From Mercenaria mercenaria (lineage: Eukaryota; Mollusca; Bivalvia; Venerida; Veneridae): DNA of 64,000 nt. The stretch is taken from contig NC_069362.1 of assembly GCF_021730395.1 (NCBI RefSeq), forward strand, positions 77,640,001-77,704,000. The letters run 5' to 3'. Below are positions 33,712 to 45,600 of the stretch, one piece after another. The notes under the pieces are model-generated. The model searched no databases. It worked only from the letters and a program-made list of their open reading frames with translations, and was not told where the DNA came from. How positions within the stretch are numbered: the stretch's first letter is position 1; each line of letters starts with the position of its first letter. Position numbers and translations under genes: made by a program.

Positions 33712-33983
33712 AGATCTGTCAGCAGCCGACTGTCATGCCCTTTAAGTCTTTGATTTCAAGAATAATTAATCAATACATAAAGCAATAATGATAAAAACCC
33801 TGTTGTGTAATATAGTCTTAAAGATCTCTACTTTGAGAAGGCATATCAATTGTTTTCTGTTTTTTTCATAGCCTTTCGGTTCCTGTATTATATTTACTTC
33901 AATCTTAAAACTTTGTAAATTTCGAAACCTGCGTTAAATTTAAAGCGAATATTAAATATAACCATATGGATATTTTTATTAAC

Positions 33984-35315
33984 ATGAGTCGCAAGTTGAC
34001 TTTGAGAAAATCATTTGTGGTATTTGTGTGCATAGCTACTTTATTAACAATAAATACTTTATTTCACGCTTTTAAATATTCATTCTGGACGCCGGTTTTT
34101 AGAGAAAAACTTCGGAATAATGTTCATGCGGATCATTTTGTTCGGCGGTTCAATTCCTCCAGTGAGGAGCTTACTGAAATGAAGGTTGTAAATAGGTCAT
34201 ATACGGAAACGGACGAGTTAGAAGATTTCACTATGCACAGTCTCTTGGACCCCAAAGAGCAGTTTGAAACATCGTTTAAGAAATTTGCAGAAAATGCCAC
34301 AAAAAAGGTACTGCTAATATTCAATATGCAAGGATTTGAGACGGTAGTCACGACAAATGAAAAGTTTAAGACTTGTGAATACAACAACTGCATGATGACA
34401 AGCGACAAGTCTTACCTTAAAACGGCCGATGCTCTTTTGTTTATAATATGCAACAAAGGTATGGGATCTAAACCACCGATTAGCCAGCAGAACAGAAATC
34501 CCAATCAGGCATGGATATTCAAGTGCGGTGAAACGCCAATACATCATTGGTTTAGTGATTATAAATCAGCTGCTTGGGATAACACAATGAATTGGTCAAT
34601 ATCTTACAGAATCGATTCAGATATGCCGCATCCTTATGGATATCTTAAAACTCGGACAGTCCCAAGGACATTGGATTACGAATCTATTTATCAAGCTAAA
34701 ACAAAAACTGCTCTATGGATTGTTAGTAACTGCAATACACAAAGCGCACGTGGTCAGTATGTTGTTGAACTTCGGAAGCATGGAGTAGATGTTGATATTT
34801 ACGGCCAATGTGGGCCAAACCATCACATTGACGATGACAATTTGAATAAGATAATGCCAAAATATAAGTTTTACCTTGGATTTGAGAATTCTTTATGCAA
34901 CGATTATGTCACAGAAAAGTTTTTCTTTTATTACGACTTTAATTGGATTGTTATTGTCCGAGGTGGCGCCGACTACGATCATCTGCTACCGACGGAAACT
35001 TACATTAATACTGCCCACTTCTCAAACGTGTCACTCTTGGCCAAACACCTTTTAAATCTTGGGAATGACAAAGACAGATATATTGACTTCTTGCGGAAGA
35101 AAGATCGTTATGAACAAAAGTACGAATATGGTCATAAATATAGTATATGCGAAATCTGTAGAAGACTAAATAATGTTTCGAAGTTTAAGAAGACGTACAA
35201 CAATATGCGTGACTATCTTGAAAATGGACAGTGTCGAATGCCCACAGATGTCAAGTCTTCGGCGAGTCATACGCGATATCAGAATCATGAGCGCGTTTTC
35301 AATCATGTTAAGTGA
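33984..35315 (+). CDS. Alpha-1,3-fucosyltransferase (GT10), copy 1
   Basis: Single-exon gene, 443 residues from this start. An in-frame ATG at 33966 would add six residues, but the start at 33984 (MSRKLTLRKSF) is the one shared with the other copies, which have ACG at the upstream position. It transfers fucose from GDP-fucose to glycans in the Golgi lumen (family role). Seen: short cytoplasmic tail, one membrane anchor at about residues 9-28 (type II), then the GT10 N-domain (KKVLLIFNM...CMMTSDKSYL). Next come NQAWIFKCGETPIHHW and the acceptor-side NWSISYRIDSDMPHPYGY. The diagnostic donor-binding stretch is KYKFYLGFENSLCNDYVTEK followed by VRGGADYDHLLP. A C-terminal CEICRRL gives the CxxC usual in the family. 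Length is normal. The exact acceptor cannot be told from sequence. Confidence 0.92.
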   Translation: MSRKLTLRKSFVVFVCIATLLTINTLFHAFKYSFWTPVFREKLRNNVHADHFVRRFNSSSEELTEMKVVNRSYTETDELEDFTMHSLLDPKEQFETSFKKFAENATKKVLLIFNMQGFETVVTTNEKFKTCEYNNCMMTSDKSYLKTADALLFIICNKGMGSKPPISQQNRNPNQAWIFKCGETPIHHWFSDYKSAAWDNTMNWSISYRIDSDMPHPYGYLKTRTVPRTLDYESIYQAKTKTALWIVSNCNTQSARGQYVVELRKHGVDVDIYGQCGPNHHIDDDNLNKIMPKYKFYLGFENSLCNDYVTEKFFFYYDFNWIVIVRGGADYDHLLPTETYINTAHFSNVSLLAKHLLNLGNDKDRYIDFLRKKDRYEQKYEYGHKYSICEICRRLNNVSKFKKTYNNMRDYLENGQCRMPTDVKSSASHTRYQNHERVFNHVK

Positions 35316-35344
35316 GCAAACTGGTGAATGCAGTGTCAGTTTTT

Positions 35345-35751
35345 TGTCGATCCCGTTTGAGGAAGGGAAGACATAGTTGTCCAAATGGCTGTTCGGTGTA
35401 TGTGCGTCCGTGCGTCCATCCGTCCGGATTTGTTTATCCGGACCTTAACTTTGACATGCATGGATGGAACAATCTTGTTTATATTTGGCATGAATGTTAA
35501 CCTCAGTGAGACGGAGTGTCATGCGTGAACACCAGGTTCATATCTCAAAGGTCCATGTCACAGTTGGAGGTCAAAGGTCATGTCAGACCTTGTCTGGCCC
35601 ATAACTTTGACATGCATTGAGGAATCTTGTTTATATTTGGCATGAATTTTTAACTCAATGAGACGGAGTGGCACATATTCCTATCTCAAAGCTCAAGGTC
35701 ACACTTAGGGGTCAAACGGCGGGCTCGACATGTTATGCGTGGGCATCTAGT
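35345..35751 (+). mobile_element. Helentron-like array, family B, copy 2 (insertion in fucosyltransferase 3' flank)
   Basis: Starts TGTCGATCCCGTTTGAGG and ends GGCGGGCTCGACATGTTATG followed by CGTGGGCATCTAG|T. Two ~145 bp core units carry AACTTTGACATGCAT. It begins 30 bp after the fucosyltransferase stop. The corresponding place in copy 2 (51440-51460) has no such sequence, so this is a clean filled/empty pair. Confidence 0.85.
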
Positions 35752-36678
35752 CTAATTGTTCTTGTACTATTTGTGTAGGTAAAGGGTAACTGTCCACCTG
35801 CGTGACAGGTCACGCTCGAAACATAACAGCAGGAAAAACAGCTGCCACACGCTTTCAGATATAGCCAACCGTCTTCCAGCTTGGATAATCTCTTTTTTTA
35901 ACGCAGAAAAGTAAAAACAAAATCTGCCAATATCTAATCTCCAACTAACAACATTTTCTAATGAAACATAATTTTTGGTTGCTATTACTTTATTTTATCA
36001 AAAATTTCGAAAAGATGTACATATGTGTATTGTTTATTTAGCAGTTCACGGGATTACCATACTTAAGGAAAAGTTGAAAATGTATTCATTATACTATCGT
36101 TTTTATAGATAAAAACCCGTTTGAATATGCTAAACTGTGCTGTCTAAATGTAGAAAGACACATTTCAAGTCATTAGCAAGCTTGGTATTACATCAACTGA
36201 AAAATTTATTTAAGAAACAATTGCTCAAACAGCAATATATACTCATAAATATATAGACGCAAAATAAACAATAGATGGACATTGCTGTTCACTCTTTTTC
36301 ATTTATCAGTAAAGTAAGTATATTTCGTTAGCGACCTCTGAGCTTGACTTTTAACGGGTAGTCAGATACTTAGACTTTGCCGCATAACGGTTTGTTAGAT
36401 CAAATTAGCAGGAAAAAATAAAAATACACATGTAGAACAGTCAGATTTCGGGTTTGAATCAAATAGATTCGAATTTTGAGCTGGTGTGTGTCTTAAAAGA
36501 AGATATTCTCTTTTTTATATTCTTATTAAAGACAGTACCCGTCTTTTTTGTTTCCAAATTATTTCAGTTTACGCGAATTTTCATAATTTCCAATTTTAAT
36601 ATTGTGATTTATGAGTGCACTTCAAATCCTTTTCCTATTACAAGTGATACTTTCCAGTCTACAGTTCATTTTCGCTAA
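35752..36678. repeat. Segmental duplication block C (fucosyltransferase 3' flank), copy 1
   Basis: Matches 51450-51800 (first part), 54319-54825 (second part) and 58340-59345. Shared markers include CTATTTGTGTAGGTAAA, AAACAATTGCTC, AAAATAAACA(A/G)(A/T)AGATGG and TAAGTATATTTCGTTAG. No gene. Confidence 0.8.
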
Positions 36679-37759
36679 AACCCCCATCACACTCGGCCGC
36701 GTTCCAACTACGTCCAATAACAACTGGCAGGACGCAGTAAGAACTTATAAAACGTAGAAGGAACGCAGTAGACACCGGTAAGGACGTGATATGGCCTCCA
36801 TGGACGTGGAGGACGCGGTCGAACTTTGGACATGTTCAAAACAAACGTAGTGAGGACATGGTCGAATCAGCACGCAGTAAGAACTTAATAAGGACGTAGT
36901 AACGACGGCATTGACGTAGTTACGACGTAACTAAAAGCTAGTGGGAACTTAATTGACGTAGTACAAGCGTGGTGCGGACAGGAAAGATTGCATGGCGTTC
37001 TCATTGCGTTGTTACTGCGTTCTTGTTACGTCAATGGAGTTCTCATTACAAACTCTCCACGCCTGTGCTATGACCATGGTACGTCCGTGCCACGTTGTGG
37101 AAGACGTTGCAGAAGACTGCGTTAGGTTGGTAATACGTTCTTTCGGTGCTTAACACGTCTATGGCACGTTTGCAGCGTCTAAGTCAGGTTCTGAGAATTG
37201 AGTATAAATACAGGATCCAATTCCCAAATCACTTCAACCCGCACTGAATATGAACGCACATAATCAGGAACTTCTTCAGCAACTTGCTCTGCTACAATGA
37301 CAACAGGCTCTACTTGATGCACAAGCTGCATCTGTGTTGGTGAGAAGGCGAAGAAGGAGAAGGAATAGAAGACAACCTAGATCTTGTACCTGGCTTTCTG
37401 CTCTTGGGTGTAGATGTGGACACGATAAAACTTGCTGAACAAATAAAAAAGCGCCTCGCGTGGCGCAGTATTTAAAAGGAGCCGGCGAACGTAGTGAGAA
37501 CGTGATAAGCGCGTGGTGCACTCCGACTGGTCGTAGTAAGAACGCATTGGACGTGGTGCGCGCGTGAAGATGCGAATTTAAGAAATTAGTGGGAACGTGT
37601 TAGACGCAGTGAGAACCTGGCAGGGACGTTGTAAGGGCGTAATATAAAGTTGAGGACTGCACATTTTGCGAGTTTGACCCCGTCCCCGCCGCGTTCATCG
37701 AATTTTTCAGGACGCAGTGCGTTCTTCTTCTTGGTATTCGTCTAAGTGTGATAGGGGAA
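36679..37759. mobile_element. PIF/Harbinger-like non-autonomous element
   Basis: Ends CCCCCATCACACT (36681) and AGTGTGATAGGGG (37745-37757) form a ~13 bp TIR, flanked by TAA on both sides (36676-36678, 37760-37762). The duplicate at ~54826 lacks the segment. The interior is a mosaic of GACG(C/T)AGTAAGAACG-like words in both orientations around a broken coding remnant (37250-37438). A 3 bp T/A target and CCC-rich ends suit PIF/Harbinger, though this rests on short motifs. Confidence 0.6.
37250..37438 (+). pseudogene. Remnant of a Harbinger-type transposase N-terminus
   Basis: The frame MNAHNQELLQQLALLQ is stopped by TGA at codon 17, then continues QQALLDAQAASVLVRRRRRR...PRSCTWLSALG to a TGA at 37438. 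Leucine/glutamine-rich lead, arginine run and RPRSCW-like block are how Harbinger transposases of invertebrates commonly begin (from memory). The rest of the protein, including the DDE region, is absent. Confidence 0.4.
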
Positions 37760-38052
37760 TAAAAGCAATCACGCACGAACTATATATGTTTTGATTTAAT
37801 GTAATTTACATATGTTTGGACCAACAGCAATTATTGCTATTGACGTTTTAAGAAATAAGTCTTTATCCATTGTGTGTGTGTTCAATGGTTGTGGGCTGAA
37901 ATTACAGCCTTTAGTACCAGATTGACATTGACGTTGAGAGCTTTAGTTCTAAATTTTTAACATGTACTTTCCTTCAATATAAAAACCAACTGCGAGATTC
38001 AAACACTTCAGGCAATCTAACGCAGAAGTAAGCCTACTAGATCTAGATCTAA
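37760..38052. repeat. Segmental duplication block D, copy 1
   Basis: Matches 54826-55185 and in part 59663-59765 (shared GTTTGGACCAACA, TTGCTATTGACG, CAATGGTTGTGG and GAGAGCTTTAGTTCTAA). In the second copy it runs straight into block E; here the 38053-39164 interval intervenes. Confidence 0.8.
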
Positions 38053-38249
38053 ATGTTGTTGTTTTTTGTTGTTTTTAATTTAAAACTGTTAAAAGTTTGA
38101 CCTGTATGCACAGGTTCCATACTAGAGGTAGAACGTCTATTGTGGAAATGAATGAGCGATTTGTTTATTCGATTTCTCGATTGAAATCTAATAATCTTTC
38201 TCATTGTATCAACGCATCTTCGGTTATTAATTTATATAACTCATTAAAA

Positions 38250-38298
38250 TGACGTCAGTGACTCACAAATGACGTCATTCATCCTACCGGTATATAAA
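38250..38298 (+). promoter_or_regulatory. CRE - AP-1 - CRE cluster followed by a TATA-like box
   Basis: Two perfect TGACGTCA palindromes (38250-38257 and 38270-38277) flank a perfect TGACTCA (38259-38265). TATATAAA follows at 38291-38298. Such spacing looks like a compact bZIP-responsive promoter, but no gene is recognised downstream. The segment is absent from the duplicate copy of this locus. Confidence 0.35.
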
Positions 38299-38501
38299 AT
38301 AAAATATTTAAGTGACGGCGCATGAAATTTTGAGTCCAAATGAGATTTGTTTTGGCTAGTTTGGCAGATTGAATATTTATGTCTATATACTGTATATGCA
38401 CAAAACCTGGTAAAAATTATTTCCTCTCAGTCTCTAAAATGAAAAACAAAATATTAGAAAAAGGTAAAATGTAAGATAAAAACGGTCAGTTAGCTCGAAA
38501 C

Positions 38502-39063
38502 TATGGTGGCAAATTTCTGCCACGAGGTAGCTAGGTAGCTATCACGATAATTTGTAAACTTTCAAGGAAATGTGTGCATTTTTTTTTCTGAAAACATTTA
38601 AGCAATAAATAATATTTTCTAGATATTTTTATTCATTTCCTGTTTTTTTTAGCGCAAAATTTCGCGTTAATGCTTGGAACTGCCACGAGATGCTCGGTAA
38701 CTATCACGGTAATATTTTTAACTTTTCAGCAAAGTTGTGCATTTTTCTGAAAACATTATCGCACTAAATTATTTTTTTCTCGATATGCCTTTTATTTCCA
38801 GGAAACTTTAGGGTATTGCGATAAACTTTTCAGAAAAATTTGAAATATCGAGATAATTTCTGAAAGTATCGAGAAAGGTAATCTAGCTAATAAATGGCAG
38901 TTGTGGGCACTTACACAAAAGGTATCGAGAAAATAATGTAAATTATCGCAATAATATTTCCGGGAAACTTCCACTATTGAGATAATCTTTTCAGAAAACT
39001 TCGTTTCGAGATAATTATTTTAGTATCGCGATAGCTACCTCGTGGCAGAAATATTCCACCATA
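38502..39063. mobile_element. 562 bp MITE with ~32 bp terminal inverted repeats
   Basis: The left end TATGGTGGCAAATTTCTGCC then ACGAGGTAGCTA is mirrored at the right end (39032-39063, TAGCTACCTCGTGGCAGAAA). TA tips are possible target duplication. The interior repeats ATCGAGATAAT/TATCGAGAAA/ATCGCGATA words and the phrase GTGCATTTTTCTGAAAACAT. It lies in the 1.1 kb segment that is absent between blocks D and E in the second copy. Confidence 0.75.
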
Positions 39064-39164
39064 CAAAACATAGAGCACATATATATCAATTAACAGGGAA
39101 ATAGGTATGAATCAAAGAAAATGTATTCATTTTAGTATTGATAAACTGAACACAATATACCTAA

Positions 39165-39690
39165 AGTTTATTCATTTGATCTGAGGAAGTTGTCAATAAC
39201 TTAAGTTACTTGTCGACAATAGGTTTATAACTGTGAGGCATCCAGGAATCATGGTCAACTGAACTGAATGCTGATATTATATTGAAATGCTATCGAAACA
39301 TTGTTGCAGAGTCACACCAAGAGAAGAAACGGGATCAATATTCTTTGTATTTTGTATGTGTTTTTGGCATCATGAATAAGATATATAAGTGGTTGAAAGC
39401 GGCGACAGATATGATCAGTGCTAAGTTCTACGTATTAAACAGGTGGGAGTCGAATGACTTCAGACACAATGTCTTTATCGAATCGTCATAGATAACATAC
39501 ATGAACACCGTCTTACTGAGAAGTCTCTAATAATTTAAACATTTCTATCATGATAAACAATGTGGACACTGTATTACGATCACGCTAGTCATAAATCATA
39601 GACCATGATGAAAGGTTGAGGGGTATAATTTTGGCGTTGCCTGTCCATCCGTTCGTTCGAAGACATACGTAAGTCATGGTTTGTGGTAAT
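39165..39690. repeat. Segmental duplication block E, copy 1
   Basis: Matches 55188-55870, which contains an extra 194 bp element. Shared markers: TTGATCTGAGGAAGTTGTCA, GGTTTATAA, TCCAGGAATCAT and GACTTCAGACACAATGTCTT. This copy supplies the empty site (single ATATAA at 39383-39388). Confidence 0.85.
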
Positions 39691-40179
39691 AAAATAAAGC
39701 ATGGAAGAAATATCATATATCCAGCAGCGTAATTACATTGATCATTCTTACCAATCTTGTTCAATATTCAAAAGTTATTTTCTTTACTTTTTGTTTGAGA
39801 AATAGATTTTAGTTTAGCGTGCTTTGTTGGCAAATAAAACACGGTTTGAGTTCAGATGCGTAGTAATCTAATTACGAAGCAACTAAAATCTATTTCCGAA
39901 TTACACCAGGCTGGAATAAAATGCGGTTTTAAATACGAGGGAGTATACAGGAATAGCCAAAACAATACACGGTAAAATCCTTATTTGTTTATATAAAAGA
40001 AATTCGTAAAAGTGTTCGAATTCAAAATAACACACAAAATAGCGCAAGATTTTCTTCTTTCATTTCTTATCATGATGATACTTACACCCAGTTTGATAAT
40101 TCGGGCTGCGTCTATCTATATGTTCTTTTCTTTGACTTCATTTTAATTTTTTTCTTTTTTCAGGTTACGTATACACTGA

Positions 40180-41034
40180 AAAACTGTCCGAAATACATTG
40201 CTTATATCCCTCAATTTATTTCATATTGTTTTATCATCGCTGTCTGTCTGTGAACATTTCATGGCCTAAACGGCTGATGGTATTTCAATGAAACTTCACA
40301 GAAAGTATTTTAATGAAGTCTAGTTGCGCTTATTTCCATACGATTCCATATGAATTATATTAAGCGCCTTTGAACGTGTTTATCATGAAAAGGGCGCTAT
40401 ATAAATAATATATCTGATATAGATAATATATTTGGTATAATAATTATAATAATAATAATAATTACTTTTTGCGTAGTTGAGGTCCTTTAAAGATCATTTC
40501 TGATTTGTCTGGACGTCTTCTATACTATTTGTGTAATTTGGGTGAAATTTCATAGGAATTTTCAGTACCAGGCCTAACTGCACACAATACGGATCTTTTA
40601 GTTGAATGATTTTTTTTAAGTAAATAATCTTCACTCAGTCATGCATAGTTTGAAGAAAAAAGAAAAAATGTATTCAAAATAAGTTGCATGGGGACAGGTG
40701 TATTTTTGTCCGAAAAAAAATCCCCTCGTCTTCTTTCATCCTGTGATCATTTCCTATCGTATGATAATTTTACCGCACGGAATAATGTGTATTATTCTAA
40801 ACCTACTTTTCTCTTTCAATCAGCGTTTCCCTTTTGCACCACATAACTGGCCAATATGGTTCTGTAATGGAAACCATGACTGTCAAATTCTTACTGAACG
40901 TCTCACAGAGTGAAAAAATGTACAGAACAATCCCCAATATACTTCAACATCAGAGCTGTCATTGCCCTCTTACACCCTAACGTGATTCCTTCTGTGACAG
41001 TAATTACATTAACTCCTATAACTAGATCTGTCAG
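40180..41034. repeat. Segmental duplication block I, second copy
   Basis: Corresponds to 30340-30661 plus 32944-33775 joined without the 2.28 kb TIR element and without the truncated SINE. It therefore serves as empty site for both insertions. No gene. Confidence 0.75.
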
Positions 41035-41195
41035 TAGCCGAGTCTCAGGCCCTTTAGGCCTTTGATTTCAAGAGTAATTAATCAAAGGAAATCTAAGGGG
41101 AACAACTAATAAACTGAAGCCAACATAAAACAGTGGTCAAAAGTGAAACGAAAACTAAAAAGGTCCTTCTCCCAACAACTGATCAGGCAGACAAA
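41035..41195. repeat. Segmental duplication block H, copy 1
   Basis: Matches 53375-53535 at roughly 90 percent by eye (AACATAAAACAGTGGTCAAA, CTGATCAGGCAGACAAAATA). In the second copy it continues into GTTTAAAACTG, whereas here it is followed directly by the CGACA-type inverted repeat. Confidence 0.8.
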
Positions 41196-41231
41196 ATATG
41201 GCTTACATTTTCGGAATCCTGTTGGGCCCAT

Positions 41232-41510
41232 TTATGATGTCGCCGTCGCGTTTGTGGGGTCGACACACGACAACGCGAAGTGACATAGCGACATTACGAA
41301 GTGACACCCGACAATCGCAAACGACGGCGACAATGCCAAACGACAATGTCGCGATATCCACTTTGAAATGTCGCGCGACAATTCCAAACGATACACGACA
41401 CGCGAAGTGACACTCGACAATACGAAGCGACATTTTCATAATGTCGTATCGCATATCGCCCGTCTACCGGTGAAAGGGTAAGATAAAAAGCTGCATTTCC
41501 GTACTTTTCC
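41232..41510. repeat. CGACA short-word element, left member of a large inverted pair
   Basis: Dense CGACA, GACATTACGAAGTGACA and GCGAAGTGACA words, also in inverse, over ~240 bp. They are followed by GCCCGTCTACCGGTGAAAGG and TTTCCGTACTTTTC. The part from ~41375 is repeated, inverted and nearly identical, at 46977-47118. Confidence 0.75.
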
Positions 41511-42457
41511 GTACGTAAATCACTAAAATGTCCATGTTTTTCATTAAATTCAAATAATTGTAGAATGTTCCAAACACAAGATATTTTAATGAAATAACTT
41601 TTATAAATTAAATTCAAACATTGTCTAAAGGATATGTAACTTGTATAATTTTACCGCCGACGGTTTCGTCGGAGGACCGTATCATGTATCATTTTTCGTG
41701 AAAATATGCATACTTCTTCATATATTAAATAGAGGGCTGGTCCTTGTCTGAGGAGCCATATCTTCATAACCTGATGTCCGATTTTAATAAATGATACCTT
41801 GTTGCAAAGGGCAAGTCAGTACCTAGAGAAAAAAGCCACGTCAGGTCCAAACCCGGTCGGCTAGGGGTCAAGATCATAGGTTAAATTCCGGTAATATTCT
41901 CAAAATATGAACTTGTCAGAGCAGTAAAGACAGTCCTGAAAACCCAAGTACTACCTTCGCTGAGTCCAATAACACCATTGGAGCGATTCTCATGGCTCCC
42001 CGGGTCGGGTCAGCTTAGTCTTGTCCAGCACCCTACCGCATATAACAAGTTTGATCATTTTCTGATACCTGTCCTATTTTTATTTTATTCTAGGACTCAA
42101 TTGATAAATACCAATAACACAACGACATGTGATAGTTCATATTTTTATTGACGATTATTGCATTGCCACATATAAATAATTCCATCAAGTTTACTTTTTA
42201 AAAGTATTTCCAAGAATATAATTGAAAATATGAATGGCGGATATGGTCATGACGGACGTGAAATAAACCTCATCAGACGACACTAATGAAGTTTGTTCGA
42301 TCCATAGATTATAGCTATGGAAAGACATACGCATAGGAGCGACCAAGAGCGGACTTTACAAGAAACCCTGGGAAGCCCCCACCCCTGTTGCACCAATAAC
42401 GCCGCTCGGCGTCATATAGATCTGTAATAAATCTGCACCGCATAGGCACCGCCAGAT

Positions 42458-42693
42458 ACAAAGCATTACTAATGCTACTCTCGCTGATATAACCCTGTTT
42501 ATCCAACAACCAGTGCAATCATGCTGCTATACTGCTTTGCTACTCATTGACATGGCGCTAGATAGAACCGCAAAGCATTACTAATGCTACTTTCGCCGCC
42601 GCTCGGCGATTGATATAACCGCAAGGTACACCGCAGTAGGGCCAACCTATTAATCGAATCACCAGTGCAACATGAAACTATACTGCTTTGCTA
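42458..42693. repeat. Two-copy direct repeat, ~115 bp
   Basis: AAAGCATTACTAATGCTACT...TGATATAACC...ACCAGTGCAA...ATACTGCTTTGCTAC occurs twice (start ~42458 and ~42572). The second copy carries an extra GCCGCTCGGCG palindrome. No coding capacity. Confidence 0.7.
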
Positions 42694-42699
42694 CAGAAT

Positions 42700-45600
42700 G
42701 GCCTAACAAAATAGGAGCTATTAAAGACCGCTTTAGTCAAAGCTAATCTAGCAAGTACTTTACAGCTCATTTAACCCAAAGATAATTTTAGAACCCAGAA
42801 AATAATTTTTTGAACCCTATAAACTGTTATCCACCTACAGACGACACTCTAGGCAAATTAGATTTATAGGGGGTAAAACAAATGTATCTATTATGTGAAA
42901 TCCTGGCCGCCCCTATGCGTAAGAATTTTCCGCCACAAAATATAAATTTTTAATGCACTTCTTTTCTTTAAAAATTTTTATTTCCCCAAAATTCTTATGA
43001 TTTTAAGATATTCAAAAGCATATATCGCGAAGAGCATTCCAAGTTCTGCGTCAGATCTTCTCTACTTTTTCAAAATCACCGCTCTTTAATACTAAACATA
43101 TGCGCCAATTTTCAATATTTATTATTATCTTCTGGTAGTTAGCAATCATACTCCATTACGCAGTTGCATAGGTAAAACAACTAGCGACATTTTAACCAAA
43201 CACAGTTACTATTTTGAATTACTACTGATCAAAATGAAGCTATTAAAAGCAAATCTAAGATTATTGCTTGATAATTTTTTACGTTCTCGTCTCGCAACTT
43301 TTCAAATTTCCTTGTTCGCCATTTTCTAAAACTTCAAAGTTTAATAAAACAGCTTATTTCAATGTAATGTATTTTACGATAATATATTCAATGCCTGCCA
43401 TTATTGTATGTAAATCATCTCTAAGAAGCGGAACTATTTTAGTTAATTCTATCTTTCCAATCCCTTTCCTTATGTGTGTAGTCTTGTCAGTAGTCATGCA
43501 TAAATGTGCATTATGAAATAAATATGTTGAAACTAAAGAGGTGTACACCATGCCATTAAAGAAACCACCGGGAATTTGAGCAACTTGTGTCTATGAAGTA
43601 AAGACTATAGATTTCAACCTGTCTATTTTCAAATAATCATGATATCCAAATCGGACCAACCATCATAGCTAACTGTCACGCAGCAAACTGTATTTTTTAA
43701 AAATGGATAAAGAAGCTGCCCACCGACGTTTTGGCGACAGCGGGGGTAACTCTGGACACATACGTGTTATTTTCACATGGCATTTTAATAATGATAGGGG
43801 TTGTTTTTATTTTATTCATTCTTATTTGATTACGTTACTATAATAATTGTGCCGTTAATCAATCGTAGTAGGTCCAGCGGAACGGGCCAGTGCATGGATA
43901 TTTCCAAATCGTACAGTTCGATTACTAGGTCATACCTGTTTACACGTTTTCAAACCGAAATTTCTTACTTGCAAAATGACCTTTCTACTTTTTTATTATG
44001 TTTTGTTTGAGTCCGAGTTCACGTTTTTCTTATACAAGACTCACTAAAATATGGAACTCTGAGTTAAGGTAACAAAACGCAATCTTTAATGTTTACGAAA
44101 ACGAATTGTATGTGGTATACTATATATAAAAGGGAACCTTAAAGCCCTGCTCCGCAACTATTCGAATTCTATTGTATGCACGCAACCCAAGAGCACAACA
44201 GGTAACAGATAAAGACCAACCACGACCTGGTAACATACTTTTTTCCACCACAAAACTTTATGAAAGTCATTCTTAGAATACAGGTAATACATGTATATAA
44301 CTATACTACAAGTTTTCAGGTGGACAATTTAGGCCTTTCCTGAACAAATGTATATTGACAACTTCATCTGCAAACTTATTCGGTCAATCTCTTTTCGGCA
44401 TAGTTTCAAAACTATAGATGAATTGCTATCTTACTTTGTAGAAACAAAATGTGATTGAAATTTAAATACACTGATTTCTGTACATATTGCTACAGTAATT
44501 CAATAAAATGTTAAGCCATCACACACATTGTCTTGGCCTTATATTATGTCACTGTCAATTTGTAACTAGAGACTTGTTATTTCTCATTTTGCTTCATGCA
44601 AAGCATGTATAATTACCATCATGGAAATACAAAATACAGTTATTTTGTGGTGCCTCTTTAACGGCCACGCGCCACACTTTAGCACGCAAAAACGCATGTA
44701 TTTTATATAGAATTTTATATAAAAACAGACTCTATTTGACAGGCTTCAATGTTCATACTTAGGATTTTTATGCTTTTTTCAGTGACAATTTAAGGTTAAA
44801 AGGTAGGACAGGAGCAGGTCTTTAATTCATTTTAATTTCAAAGCCCGAAACTGGCGAAAGTTACATTTTAGAATATGTCTGGGTGGAGGCATATTATTAT
44901 TTTGTTTTTGTTGCTTTCTATCAAATTTGTCGAAAGTTCCGAAAGTTTAAATGAAGTAAATATTACAAAATGTTTGATGTAACAGTTGTTGACCGAAGTT
45001 ATTTCTAACCAAAATCATCCAAAAAGTCAAGAACTGCCAGTGTACTGTACCTATCTTTGTTAATAAATTCAGTAACATATTAATAAAAATTTAGAACAAA
45101 GAATCCTTTAAAACTTACTAAAACATCGCAACAACATGTTTATTTTTAAAATCCGCATAAACCATGTACGTGCGTATGCCACGTGTAGTTTGATTTCCAA
45201 TATATAGACTGGTCCACCGATTAGGGAAAACAGCATGATTTACCTTGCCCTTTTAATGTAAAAACCGCATTAAACTGAATAACACTTCTACCCAAATAAC
45301 GGACCATTCCATTATCAATACACACATTCTATTTATAAACCAGACAGGTCACTAAGAATTTCCTGACAGTAATTTAACTCTATATTTTTAAATTGCTGCC
45401 GTCTTTTTATTAATATATATTTTTCTATTATGTTTTTTGTATTTTCCGGCCGAAAGTCTGAATTTTGTGCCTGTAGTGTTTTAAATGTATTTATGATAAA
45501 AACGAAATAGCTATTTATGATCGCGCTGTATAAAAATTTACAGGTAATTTATAAAACAAGCGGCTATTTTTGTATAATTTTGCTTAACATTCTTCCAGTA

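Noticed and set aside
34133-34547. Minus-strand frames inside each fucosyltransferase (also 50231-50645 and 56613-57027)
   Set aside because: Antisense shadows of the GT10 coding sequence, repeated because the genes are duplicated.
41203-41617. Several overlapping frames on both strands
   Set aside because: Produced by the CGACA word repeat, which lacks stops in several frames.
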